A stretch of DNA of 5,618 nt from positions 1,634-7,251 of the forward strand of contig DNGG01000678.1 in the NCBI GenBank assembly GCA_003486675.1, in the 5' to 3' direction. Positions 1-5,618 of this stretch are shown here, one piece after another; position 1 is the first letter of the stretch; each line of letters begins with the position of its first letter. This stretch comes from Cyanobacteria bacterium UBA11372 (GTDB taxonomy: Bacteria; Cyanobacteriota; Cyanobacteriia; Cyanobacteriales; Aerosakkonemataceae). A program made the position numbers and the translations under genes. The notes below the pieces were generated by a model. It had not been told where the DNA came from. It saw only the letters and a list, made by a program, of their open reading frames with translations, and ran no database searches.

Positions 1-11
1 TTACCCATTAC
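1..11. repeat. Partial copy of the CCATTAC heptamer array at the window edge
   Basis: TTACCCATTAC is one full unit (5-11) plus the end of another, running off the left edge. It abuts the TAG stop (12-14) of the TPR-glycosyltransferase gene. The bases after it, CTATTTTA, resemble the CTCTTTTA that follows the array at 2734-2768. Confidence 0.6.
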
Positions 12-2591
12 CTATTTTAAAAGTTTTTCCAGCATTCCATACATATCTTGGGCAAATTTTTTCGGATTCCACAACGGGGATAATGTTTCTGGTTGTTTGG
101 ATTCTACTAGCTGCTGTTGGATTTTTTGTCTTAATTCCCTGTCTTTACCTAGTTTAACTCCCCAGTCTACGTACTCCTCCCAACTGTTACCGATTCCGGC
201 TGAAATCCCCAGGGTTTTTAAGAAAGAATACCCCATGCGCGAAAGATATTGTTCGCCGCTTCTGGTTACGATTGGCAGATTAAACCACAATGCTTCTAGA
301 TTGTGCGTCCCTCCATTATAAGGATAGGAATCTAGTAAAACATCGGCGATTTTATAGTTTTTGCGATGCTCTTCTTCGGTTTTTGTGATTGACAAATATT
401 TAATTCTATGTAATCCGACTCCGATGGCTTCGCATTCTTTTTTGTAGGCGGCTTGAATTATTTCTAGATCCCCTGTATGACCTTTGTAAATCAATACGCT
501 ATCCGGGACTTGTTTCAGGATTTGCACCTGGGCTTTTATCAAGTCTGCATTAAGTTTATACGCGGGAGAAACGCAAAGGTAAACAATTTGATCTTCTGCT
601 ATTCTTAATCCTCTTCTGGCATTTTTTCTATCTACTGGTAAGCATTCAAATCCCCCTACGGCAACGAATGAATCTGGCATCCGAATTAACTGTTCGCGGT
701 AGTATTCTTCCACGCCTTCTGGTTGGGTGTGCCCGTCGCCCAGAAAGTAATTTTTCTCTGAAATAAACGGTGCTTCAAATCCTAACCAAGATAAGCAAAG
801 GCGCGCTGGTTGTTGATGGATAATATCGACTTGCAGGGGGATGGTTATTGAGTCCAATTCAATCAGTACATCCAATTCATCTTGCAATATTTGCTCAACG
901 ATCTCTTTTCCGTCTGCGTTTCCATTGGTAAATTTACTCGGTTTGTAAAATTTCGCCGCTACCTTTTCAAATAGCTGGGTTCGGTCGTCGGGTTGATATT
1001 GTTTGGTAGAATACAAATATAAATGAGGCGTCAGTTTGGCTAGTTCTTGGATGATATCGCCACTGCACCAACTGACGGAATGTCTGCGAAAATGAGCGGA
1101 AAGAATGCCAATTTTTAACTGACCTTGGCGAGGTTTTTGGGGTAGATTAATAGGTGAGTATGCTTTAGCAATCAGTTCTGCATATCGTTCGCCAATCAAT
1201 TTCGATAGTTTACTATTTGCGGCTCTATCATCGCGCAAGTAGTTGAGGTTAAATAGTAAATGGGCATAGAGGCTGGTGATTTCTGGTTCGCTTAATTCGG
1301 AGTTATAGATTAATGGTTCTATTTCTAAAAATTTCTCTAGGGCGATTTGATGCAAGCCGGATTTAAGATAAACGTTGATAAAGGTAGTGCTAGCAATTAG
1401 TTTGCCGGTTTCACCACAATTTTGCAAATGGGTTTCAGCGGCTTTTTTTAAATGTTCTAAAGAATAATTGCTGAGAAGTATAATCGAATTATTAATTAAT
1501 TCATAGATTCCCACATGGGCGGCTAAAAGGTTGGGGTTGATTTCGAGTGCTTTTTGGAAGTTGTTGAAGGCGGCGTCGAACTGATTTAAGTTGCCTCGAT
1601 CTGATTGTTTAAATTGTCGATACAGTGCGATGCCCAGGTTGCTATAAGCTTCTGCATTGTTGGGTTGCAGTTCAAGCACTTTTTGCAAAGCAGCGATCGC
1701 TTGATATATTTTCCCTTGTTCTAGCAGTGCCGTTCCGAAGTTAAAATGGGCTTCGACAGCATCGGGTTGTAATTGAATTACTTTCTGATATTGCGCGATC
1801 GCTTCATCATATTTTTCTCGCTCAATCAGCAGATTTCCTAATTTGGCATAAGCTTCTAAGTAGTCTGGTTTTAATTCCAGCGCTTTGTTAAATTGCGCGA
1901 TCGCATCATCTATTTTGCCTTCTTTCTGAAGCAATGTCCCCAAGTTAATATACGCCAAGGCAAAGTCGGGTTTAATTTGTATCGCCCGTTGGTAGTTGTC
2001 CATCGCTTCGGCAAATTTCCCCGCTTGGGCGCACATCGATCCCCGATCGTTGATTGCTTCGGCGCTAAATTGTTGTGGATTGCATTCTGCTGCTTTTTGC
2101 CAACATGCGATCGCTTCAGAAGAGCGCTTTACTTTGTTTAAGGCGTTTCCCAGATTCCAGTGTACTGCGGCTATGTTGGGTTTGATTTCTAGCGCTTTTT
2201 GGAAATAAGGGATGGCTTTTTCCATTTGCCCCTGTATCCCCAGCATACTCCCCAAATTGGCATATGCTTCCGCGAATTGCGGATCGATTTCTACTGCTTT
2301 GCTGTATGCTCTAATTGCTTCCTCAATTTTGCCTCCTGCTTGTAAGCCATTGCCTAAATTTTTGTAGGCTAAGGCGTTGTTTGGTTGCAATTTTATGGCA
2401 TTTTGGCACGCAGCGATCGCTTCTGCCATTTTCCCTTGCAACAGATAAATTTCCCCGGTTTGGTTGTAGGCTAAGGCGTTGTTTGGTTCAATTTTGAGGG
2501 CTTTTTGGTAATTGGCGATCGCTTCGTCCAATTTGCCTTGTTCTTTCAGGGTGTTACCTGCGTCGATGTAGGTTTTAGCCGAGGGATTCAT
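12..2591 (-). CDS. TPR protein with SPINDLY/O-GlcNAc-transferase-like (GT41-type) glycosyltransferase domain
   Basis: Predicted cytosolic glycosyltransferase that would move a sugar from a nucleotide donor onto Ser/Thr of proteins held by its TPR superhelix; acceptor and donor are unknown. Ten TPRs fill residues 4-354, mostly exact 34-residue units ending in a Pro-Asn/Asp/Gln turn; repeat 6 has two extra residues and repeat 10 a nine-residue insertion. A helical linker (355-490) leads to the catalytic region (491-859). Visible GT41 landmarks are KIGILSAHFRRHS (493-505, H504 aligning with the conserved His of OGT), YKL (678-680, K679 in the usual Lys position), EEH (740-742) and DSYPYNGGTHNLEALW (754-769). 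The usual NGxTT is NGGTH, and the GYPGTSG-type loop after SWLG (601-604) is missing. There is no signal peptide. ATG at 2589-2591 is the only sensible start because an in-frame TGA lies two codons upstream; no Shine-Dalgarno is evident. The family is seen from motifs; activity is inferred. Confidence 0.88.
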   Translation of the reverse strand: MNPSAKTYIDAGNTLKEQGKLDEAIANYQKALKIEPNNALAYNQTGEIYLLQGKMAEAIAACQNAIKLQPNNALAYKNLGNGLQAGGKIEEAIRAYSKAVEIDPQFAEAYANLGSMLGIQGQMEKAIPYFQKALEIKPNIAAVHWNLGNALNKVKRSSEAIACWQKAAECNPQQFSAEAINDRGSMCAQAGKFAEAMDNYQRAIQIKPDFALAYINLGTLLQKEGKIDDAIAQFNKALELKPDYLEAYAKLGNLLIEREKYDEAIAQYQKVIQLQPDAVEAHFNFGTALLEQGKIYQAIAALQKVLELQPNNAEAYSNLGIALYRQFKQSDRGNLNQFDAAFNNFQKALEINPNLLAAHVGIYELINNSIILLSNYSLEHLKKAAETHLQNCGETGKLIASTTFINVYLKSGLHQIALEKFLEIEPLIYNSELSEPEITSLYAHLLFNLNYLRDDRAANSKLSKLIGERYAELIAKAYSPINLPQKPRQGQLKIGILSAHFRRHSVSWCSGDIIQELAKLTPHLYLYSTKQYQPDDRTQLFEKVAAKFYKPSKFTNGNADGKEIVEQILQDELDVLIELDSITIPLQVDIIHQQPARLCLSWLGFEAPFISEKNYFLGDGHTQPEGVEEYYREQLIRMPDSFVAVGGFECLPVDRKNARRGLRIAEDQIVYLCVSPAYKLNADLIKAQVQILKQVPDSVLIYKGHTGDLEIIQAAYKKECEAIGVGLHRIKYLSITKTEEEHRKNYKIADVLLDSYPYNGGTHNLEALWFNLPIVTRSGEQYLSRMGYSFLKTLGISAGIGNSWEEYVDWGVKLGKDRELRQKIQQQLVESKQPETLSPLWNPKKFAQDMYGMLEKLLK

Positions 2592-2618
2592 CTGCTGTCA
2601 TTTTTGGCGTTTTGGTTT

Positions 2619-2624
2619 ATTTTA
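2619..2624 (-). promoter_or_regulatory. Candidate -10 hexamer for the TPR-glycosyltransferase gene
   Basis: On the minus strand this reads TAAAAT, five of six matches to TATAAT, about 27 bases ahead of the ATG. No TTGACA-like hexamer is found 16-18 bases further upstream, so it is a weak call. If real, the glycosyltransferase gene can be transcribed separately from the protease gene. Confidence 0.2.
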
Positions 2625-2662
2625 CCTTACTATGCTTCGATTACGTTCTTTTTTTAATCAAC

Positions 2663-2687
2663 CGCCAAGACGCCAAGATCGCCAAGA
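2663..2687. repeat. CGCCAAGA tandem repeat, three units
   Basis: Three copies of CGCCAAGA at 2663-2670, 2671-2678 and 2680-2687, the last two separated by one base. They sit in the 182-bp spacer between the two TPR genes. Repeats of this style are familiar to me from intergenic regions of filamentous cyanobacteria. A diverged inverted copy lies at 2602-2615. Confidence 0.65.
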
Positions 2688-2733
2688 AGAGGAAGTAGAT
2701 AGAGGCTGTTTGCTGGCGGATTTGATATTGCGT

Positions 2734-2768
2734 CCATTACCAATTACCCATTACCCATTACCCATTAC
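2734..2768. repeat. Heptamer tandem repeat (CCATTAC)5, STRR-like
   Basis: Five contiguous 7-bp units, four reading CCATTAC and the second reading CAATTAC. The array ends five bases from the TAA stop (2774-2776) of the minus-strand TPR-protease gene, so on the coding strand it is a GTAATGG array just behind the stop. Short tandemly repeated heptamers are a known class of dispersed repeat in filamentous cyanobacteria. Confidence 0.85.
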
Positions 2769-2773
2769 CTCTT

Positions 2774-4576
2774 TTACATTAACATTGCTGCTACAACAAA
2801 GCTGATCAAAATTGCGTTGTAGATAGCATGATCTGCTGTACTTGCTTCTACTCCTGCTGCTTGCGCCATTTTTTCATCGTTGGTTTGTTTCAAGTTCTTG
2901 TCGTGGATGTATTTATAACGGCAAGCAAAGAAAAATCCTGGCAGAATCAGTACAAATCCCGCGAAAATTGGAATCCCGACTAAAATGTGGACTAGACCAA
3001 ATTGAGTTGAACGTATTAATATTTGCTTCCAGGTGTTCGCGCCTTGGCGAAATATTTTTTCTTCAAAGTTAGCCCAAAATGGCACAAGTAACATTAAAAC
3101 TATCCAAATTCCGACGGTTATTATCAGGGAATAGTCAATGTTAATTTCTAGTAATTTTTGATTTTGGCTAGCCTCTTTTACAGGTTCGACTTTGGTTGAA
3201 TTTTCGGTTTTTGCTGCTGCTTGCGGCTGTTTTTCTAAGCGTGGTGCTGTTTTAGGTTGCTCTACCTCTTGGGCTGCTTTAATCTTTTGGACTGTGGTTA
3301 TTGGTTGAAATACTAAATTACCTGAATTGCCAAAAACTGCACTCGCCCATCCCCAACGCATAAATGGAGGAACAACAGAAGCTACTCCTACAAATGTACT
3401 GAGGGTGATAATCAGAATTAAAAATGCTCGGATGTAAGTTATTATTCCCCTTTTATAAAATTGTAAAGCAAACTTTAAGTTGCTTCTGTTTAGCCATAGT
3501 TCCCAAATAAATAAGCAAAGAATTCCCACAGAAAAGACTACAGACAATGTTTCTTGCAAGACCATCATCCCAGCCCCTTTGGCATATGTATTTAGAATAA
3601 TAATAGCCAAAAATCCGATTAAAAGGTACTTGATAGAATATAGAATCGTCTTCAAGTCCTGCCATAGGGTTTTTCTTTTAGTTGGATGAGCAATGTGGTT
3701 GAAAAATTTGCCGTTTAGGATTAAGATAATCAGTTTGTATAAAGCAGCAGTTCCATAGTCGGGTTGGAGTGACAAGGCTTTTTCAAAACAAGCGATCGCT
3801 TCTTCATATCGCCTGAACTTCACCAGCATATAACCCCGCGCATACCAAGCTTGAGGATGCCAAAATTCCTGAGAATTGGGTTTAATCTCTAATGCCTTTT
3901 CAAAACAACAAAGTGCTTTTTCGTTCTGGCCTAACCGCAATAATACTAGGCCGTGATTATACCACACTTTTGCATAATCAGGTTGAATTTCCAAAGCTTT
4001 TTCAAAGCAAGTCAGTGCTGGTTGAGGGCGATTAGATAGTAAACCGCGAACGTTCCAAGCTTCGTGGCTATCCGGGTTAAGTTCTAAAGCTTTATCGCAG
4101 CTAGATAATGCTTGTTTGTGGCGGTTTAATCTGGCGAGGATGTAAGCGCGATCGCACCAAGCTTTATAATAATCGGGATTAATTTTAATCGCTTTGTCGC
4201 AACAAGCTAAGCCTTCTTTGTGGCGACCTAAAATACTCAAACAATAGCCTTTTTCGGTGAAAGCTTCGTAGCAGTCTGGTTTCCAATCAATCGCTTTATC
4301 GTAAACAGCGATCGCATCTTTGTAGCGGCCTAAATTAGACAAAGCAACGCCTTTATGATACCAAACTTCAAAAGCGTCGGGGATGAATTCTAGGGAGCGC
4401 TCGTACAATGCGATCGCTAACTGATAATTTCCCGAATTAGCCAAGTGTAAACCCTCGTGAAACAGCAACAGCGCCTTCAAAGCAACGGGGACGTTTTCAT
4501 CAACCAGTTGCGCTTGGCGTTCCTCTGGAGTCAGACGAGAATAGGAAAATTCGGAAAAATCTTGATCTTGGCTCAT
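2774..4576 (-). CDS. TPR-repeat membrane protein with CPBP-family intramembrane protease motifs
   Basis: Predicted integral membrane glutamic protease (CPBP/CAAX-Rce1-like family) carrying an N-terminal TPR module. Seven TPRs cover residues 35-273; repeat 5 is three residues short and repeat 7 carries about five extra. Hydrophobic segments follow at about 311-331, 343-362, 381-402, 482-500, 523-551 and 583-600. A hydrophilic Pro/Ala/Lys/Glu-rich linker (about 425-475) separates the third and fourth. The C-terminal part holds all three family motifs: EEKIFR (505-510, EExxxR), FGLVH (526-530, FxxxH) and HAIYN (583-587, HxxxN). Positively charged loops before segment 1 and between segments 2 and 3 suggest the TPRs face the cytoplasm and the linker faces out. 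The gap from motif 1 to motif 2 is shorter than I expect for the family. ATG at 4574-4576 is chosen because an in-frame TGA lies five codons upstream (4589-4591); no clear Shine-Dalgarno. The substrate is unknown; a catalytically dead scaffold is the main alternative. Confidence 0.8.
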   Translation of the reverse strand: MSQDQDFSEFSYSRLTPEERQAQLVDENVPVALKALLLFHEGLHLANSGNYQLAIALYERSLEFIPDAFEVWYHKGVALSNLGRYKDAIAVYDKAIDWKPDCYEAFTEKGYCLSILGRHKEGLACCDKAIKINPDYYKAWCDRAYILARLNRHKQALSSCDKALELNPDSHEAWNVRGLLSNRPQPALTCFEKALEIQPDYAKVWYNHGLVLLRLGQNEKALCCFEKALEIKPNSQEFWHPQAWYARGYMLVKFRRYEEAIACFEKALSLQPDYGTAALYKLIILILNGKFFNHIAHPTKRKTLWQDLKTILYSIKYLLIGFLAIIILNTYAKGAGMMVLQETLSVVFSVGILCLFIWELWLNRSNLKFALQFYKRGIITYIRAFLILIITLSTFVGVASVVPPFMRWGWASAVFGNSGNLVFQPITTVQKIKAAQEVEQPKTAPRLEKQPQAAAKTENSTKVEPVKEASQNQKLLEINIDYSLIITVGIWIVLMLLVPFWANFEEKIFRQGANTWKQILIRSTQFGLVHILVGIPIFAGFVLILPGFFFACRYKYIHDKNLKQTNDEKMAQAAGVEASTADHAIYNAILISFVVAAMLM

Positions 4577-4642
4577 GGCGCGCGACAGTCAAATAGTAAA
4601 CTAACTTAGGCAGCGTAGGATGAACGACAACCTTTCGCCATC

Positions 4643-4658
4643 GTAGCCTATAGACTAC
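4643..4658. promoter_or_regulatory. Near-perfect 16-bp palindrome upstream of rpiA
   Basis: GTAGCCTATAGACTAC reads the same on both strands apart from one mismatched pair (seven of eight pairs complementary) and ends 18 bases before the rpiA ATG. It overlaps the only -10-like hexamer in the region. It could be an operator, a small leader hairpin, or chance; no known regulator consensus is recognised. Confidence 0.25.
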
Positions 4659-4664
4659 CGTAAC

Positions 4665-4669
4665 AGGAG
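4665..4669 (+). promoter_or_regulatory. Shine-Dalgarno of rpiA
   Basis: AGGAG lies seven bases before the ATG at 4677-4679, a normal spacing. It is the only clear ribosome binding site in the window; neither minus-strand TPR gene has a comparable one. It selects the first Met of rpiA over Met11. Confidence 0.85.
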
Positions 4670-4676
4670 TGTTTAA

Positions 4677-5390
4677 ATGAGCGCAGAAGTGAACCCCACC
4701 ACATTGATGAAGCAACAAGTTGGCAAAGCCGCGAGCGATCGCGTCCAATCTGGTTCTATAGTGGGGCTAGGAACCGGGTCAACCACAGCCTATGCGATTC
4801 AGTACATAGGTGAACGCCTCCAATCTGGGGAATTAAAAGACATTGTAGGTATCCCGACATCGTTTCAAGCCGAAGTCTTGGCGAGACAATACGGTATTCC
4901 TTTAACTACTCTCGATGTCGTTGACCATATCGATATTGCCATCGATGGCGCCGACGAAGTAGACCCCCAACTCAATTTAATCAAAGGTGGCGGCGCCGCC
5001 CACACGCGCGAGAAAATAGTCGATTGTTTGGCAGAGCAATTTATCGTTGTCGTAGATAGCTCTAAATTGGTAGACAAACTCGGTTCAATTTTTGCCGTTC
5101 CCATCGAAGTTTTGCCGTTAGCTTATGCACCCGTCATGCGTGCAGTTGAAAAATTAGGCGGCAAACCAGAACTGCGAATGGGCGTGAAAAAAGCTGGGCC
5201 AGTAATTACCGATCAAGGCAATATGGTAATCGATGCCAAATTCGACAACATCGACGACCCCGCTGGGTTAGAAAAGACGTTGAATAATATTCCCGGCGTG
5301 TTAGAAAACGGCTTATTTATTGGCGTCACCAACTTAGTTTTAGTCGGCGAAGTCATAGACGGAAAACCCAACGTGCGCGAAATTTCCTAG
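4677..5390 (+). CDS. rpiA: Ribose-5-phosphate isomerase A
   Basis: Soluble cytoplasmic enzyme (EC 5.3.1.6) interconverting D-ribose 5-phosphate and D-ribulose 5-phosphate in the pentose phosphate pathway and, in cyanobacteria, in regeneration of Calvin-cycle acceptor for phosphoribulokinase. The 237-residue product is full length, slightly longer than E. coli RpiA. The phosphate-binding GLGTGSTT (30-37), the DGADE active-site loop (90-94, Asp90 and Asp93 matching E. coli Asp81 and Asp84), KGGGAA (103-108, Lys103 matching Lys94) and TREK (110-113, Glu112 matching the catalytic Glu103) are all intact, followed by VDSSKLVDKLG (126-136). The start is fixed by AGGAG seven bases ahead of the ATG and by a TAA directly before it. 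The gene stands alone, diverging from the TPR-protease gene across 100 bp, and is followed seven bases later by a strong hairpin. Nothing appears truncated or unusual. Confidence 0.98.
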   Translation: MSAEVNPTTLMKQQVGKAASDRVQSGSIVGLGTGSTTAYAIQYIGERLQSGELKDIVGIPTSFQAEVLARQYGIPLTTLDVVDHIDIAIDGADEVDPQLNLIKGGGAAHTREKIVDCLAEQFIVVVDSSKLVDKLGSIFAVPIEVLPLAYAPVMRAVEKLGGKPELRMGVKKAGPVITDQGNMVIDAKFDNIDDPAGLEKTLNNIPGVLENGLFIGVTNLVLVGEVIDGKPNVREIS

Positions 5391-5397
5391 TGAACCC

Positions 5398-5430
5398 AGA
5401 AACCCGGTTTTTTAGAAAAACCGGGTTTCT
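5398..5430. terminator. Perfect 15-bp hairpin behind rpiA, likely terminator and dispersed repeat
   Basis: AGAAACCCGGTTTTT (5398-5412) pairs perfectly with AAAAACCGGGTTTCT (5416-5430) around a three-base loop, starting seven bases after the rpiA stop. The stem is stable enough to stop transcription or protect the 3' end, but no T-tract follows, so it is not a classical intrinsic terminator. A second partial copy at 5537-5549 suggests it belongs to a repeat family. Confidence 0.7.
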
Positions 5431-5536
5431 CAATCAAATGTAGCGTGCGTTATCCCAATTTCCTGTGAAAATGCTACACATCAAGATGTACGAGTTTTTT
5501 AAGTATTAGCCAGCAGACTACGGCAGCGCCACCACT

Positions 5537-5549
5537 AAAAAACCGGGTT
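5537..5549 (+). repeat. Partial second copy of the rpiA-downstream hairpin arm
   Basis: AAAAAACCGGGTT matches the right arm of the hairpin (5416-5427) over 12 bases. No opposing arm is present nearby, so it appears to be a solitary or decayed half-element. Confidence 0.5.
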
Positions 5550-5603
5550 ATATGATGTCCGCGCTCATTGCCCATAATAAAAAAACCTCACTTCGTCGTT
5601 GCC

Positions 5604-5618
5604 TAGGGACACGGCATC
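5604..5618. repeat. Possible left arm of a GGGACACGGCATC-type inverted repeat cut by the window edge
   Basis: TAGGGACACGGCATC ends the window. It resembles one arm of the TAGGGGCACGGCA...TGCCGTGCCCCTA palindromic repeats I recall from Oscillatoria-like genomes. The other arm would lie beyond the window, so this rests on resemblance only. Confidence 0.35.

Larger units (their letters stand above)
4577..4676. promoter_or_regulatory. Divergent intergenic region between the TPR-protease gene and rpiA
   Basis: These 100 bp separate two head-to-head start codons and so must hold the rpiA promoter, and probably that of the minus-strand gene unless transcription comes from elsewhere. I see only weak -10-like hexamers (TATAGA at 4649-4654 on the plus strand; TACTAT on the minus strand) and no convincing -35 partner for either, so no exact promoter is claimed. 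Confidence 0.5.
1693..4742. repeat. HIP1 octamers (GCGATCGC), eleven sites
   Basis: Exact GCGATCGC occurs starting at 1693, 1795, 1897, 2107, 2413, 2515, 3792, 4148, 4308, 4410 and 4735, about one per 510 bp; well under one would be expected by chance in the whole window. HIP1 is the highly iterated palindrome of many cyanobacterial genomes and is the best taxonomic marker here. Nine of the ten sites in the TPR genes fall at the same point of a TPR. Confidence 0.95.

Noticed and set aside
2646..2655. T-rich run as a terminator for the protease gene
   Set aside because: The run is T on the plus strand and so A on the strand being transcribed, and no hairpin precedes it in the minus direction.
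2734..2768. TTACCC-rich repeat resembling telomeric DNA or a CRISPR array
   Set aside because: The units are uninterrupted 7-mers without spacers and lie inside a bacterial gene cluster; a cyanobacterial heptamer repeat explains them fully.
3480..3689. Open frame on the plus strand opposite the membrane part of the TPR-protease gene
   Set aside because: It lies wholly within a well-supported gene, has no start signal, and its composition is that expected from the antisense of hydrophobic codons.
4500..4748. Minus-strand open frame spanning the divergent intergenic region
   Set aside because: It overlaps the starts of two solid genes and encodes no recognisable domain; it would also run antisense through the rpiA start.
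5475..5500. Possible terminator: ACATC-AA-GATGT followed by a run of six T
   Set aside because: The inverted arms are only five bases with a two-base loop, too tight and weak to form a credible terminator stem.
5441..5509. Short plus-strand open frame of about 20 residues containing MLHIKMYEFFKY
   Set aside because: It has no ribosome binding site, its internal ATG gives only 12 residues, and nothing in it resembles a known small protein.

Overview
The window looks like chromosomal DNA from a filamentous cyanobacterium, probably of the Oscillatoria/Microcoleus kind. Evidence: eleven copies of the HIP1 octamer GCGATCGC in 5.6 kb, intergenic heptamer arrays (CCATTAC)n of the cyanobacterial STRR type, a CGCCAAGA tandem repeat, an AACCCGGTTT hairpin repeat, and two long TPR proteins of a kind common in this phylum. 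The organism call is inferred from these signatures, not from a database match.

Layout. Two large genes lie on the minus strand. The gene at 12-2591 encodes an 859-residue protein with ten N-terminal TPRs and a C-terminal SPINDLY/O-GlcNAc-transferase-like (GT41-type) glycosyltransferase region. The gene at 2774-4576, upstream of it in the direction of transcription, encodes a 600-residue protein with seven TPRs, several membrane segments and the three motifs of the CPBP (CAAX/Rce1-like) intramembrane glutamic protease family. A 182-bp repeat-rich spacer separates them. A 100-bp divergent intergenic region then separates the protease gene from rpiA (4677-5390, plus strand), the housekeeping ribose-5-phosphate isomerase of the Calvin cycle and pentose phosphate pathway. 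The last 228 bp are non-coding: a strong hairpin directly behind rpiA, a second partial copy of its arm, and what looks like half of another dispersed repeat at the window edge.

How the genes relate. rpiA is metabolically self-contained and its divergent neighbour is probably incidental. The two minus-strand genes both attach a TPR protein-binding array to an enzymatic domain, one a putative protein glycosyltransferase and the other a putative membrane protease. A shared client or pathway is possible, but the sequence gives only adjacency and co-orientation as support. Points worth following up are the TPR-CPBP fusion, departures from the usual nucleotide-binding and loop motifs in the GT41-like domain, and HIP1 sites that are phase-locked to the TPR period: all nine Ala-Ile-Ala tripeptides in helix B of the TPRs are encoded by GCGATCGC.
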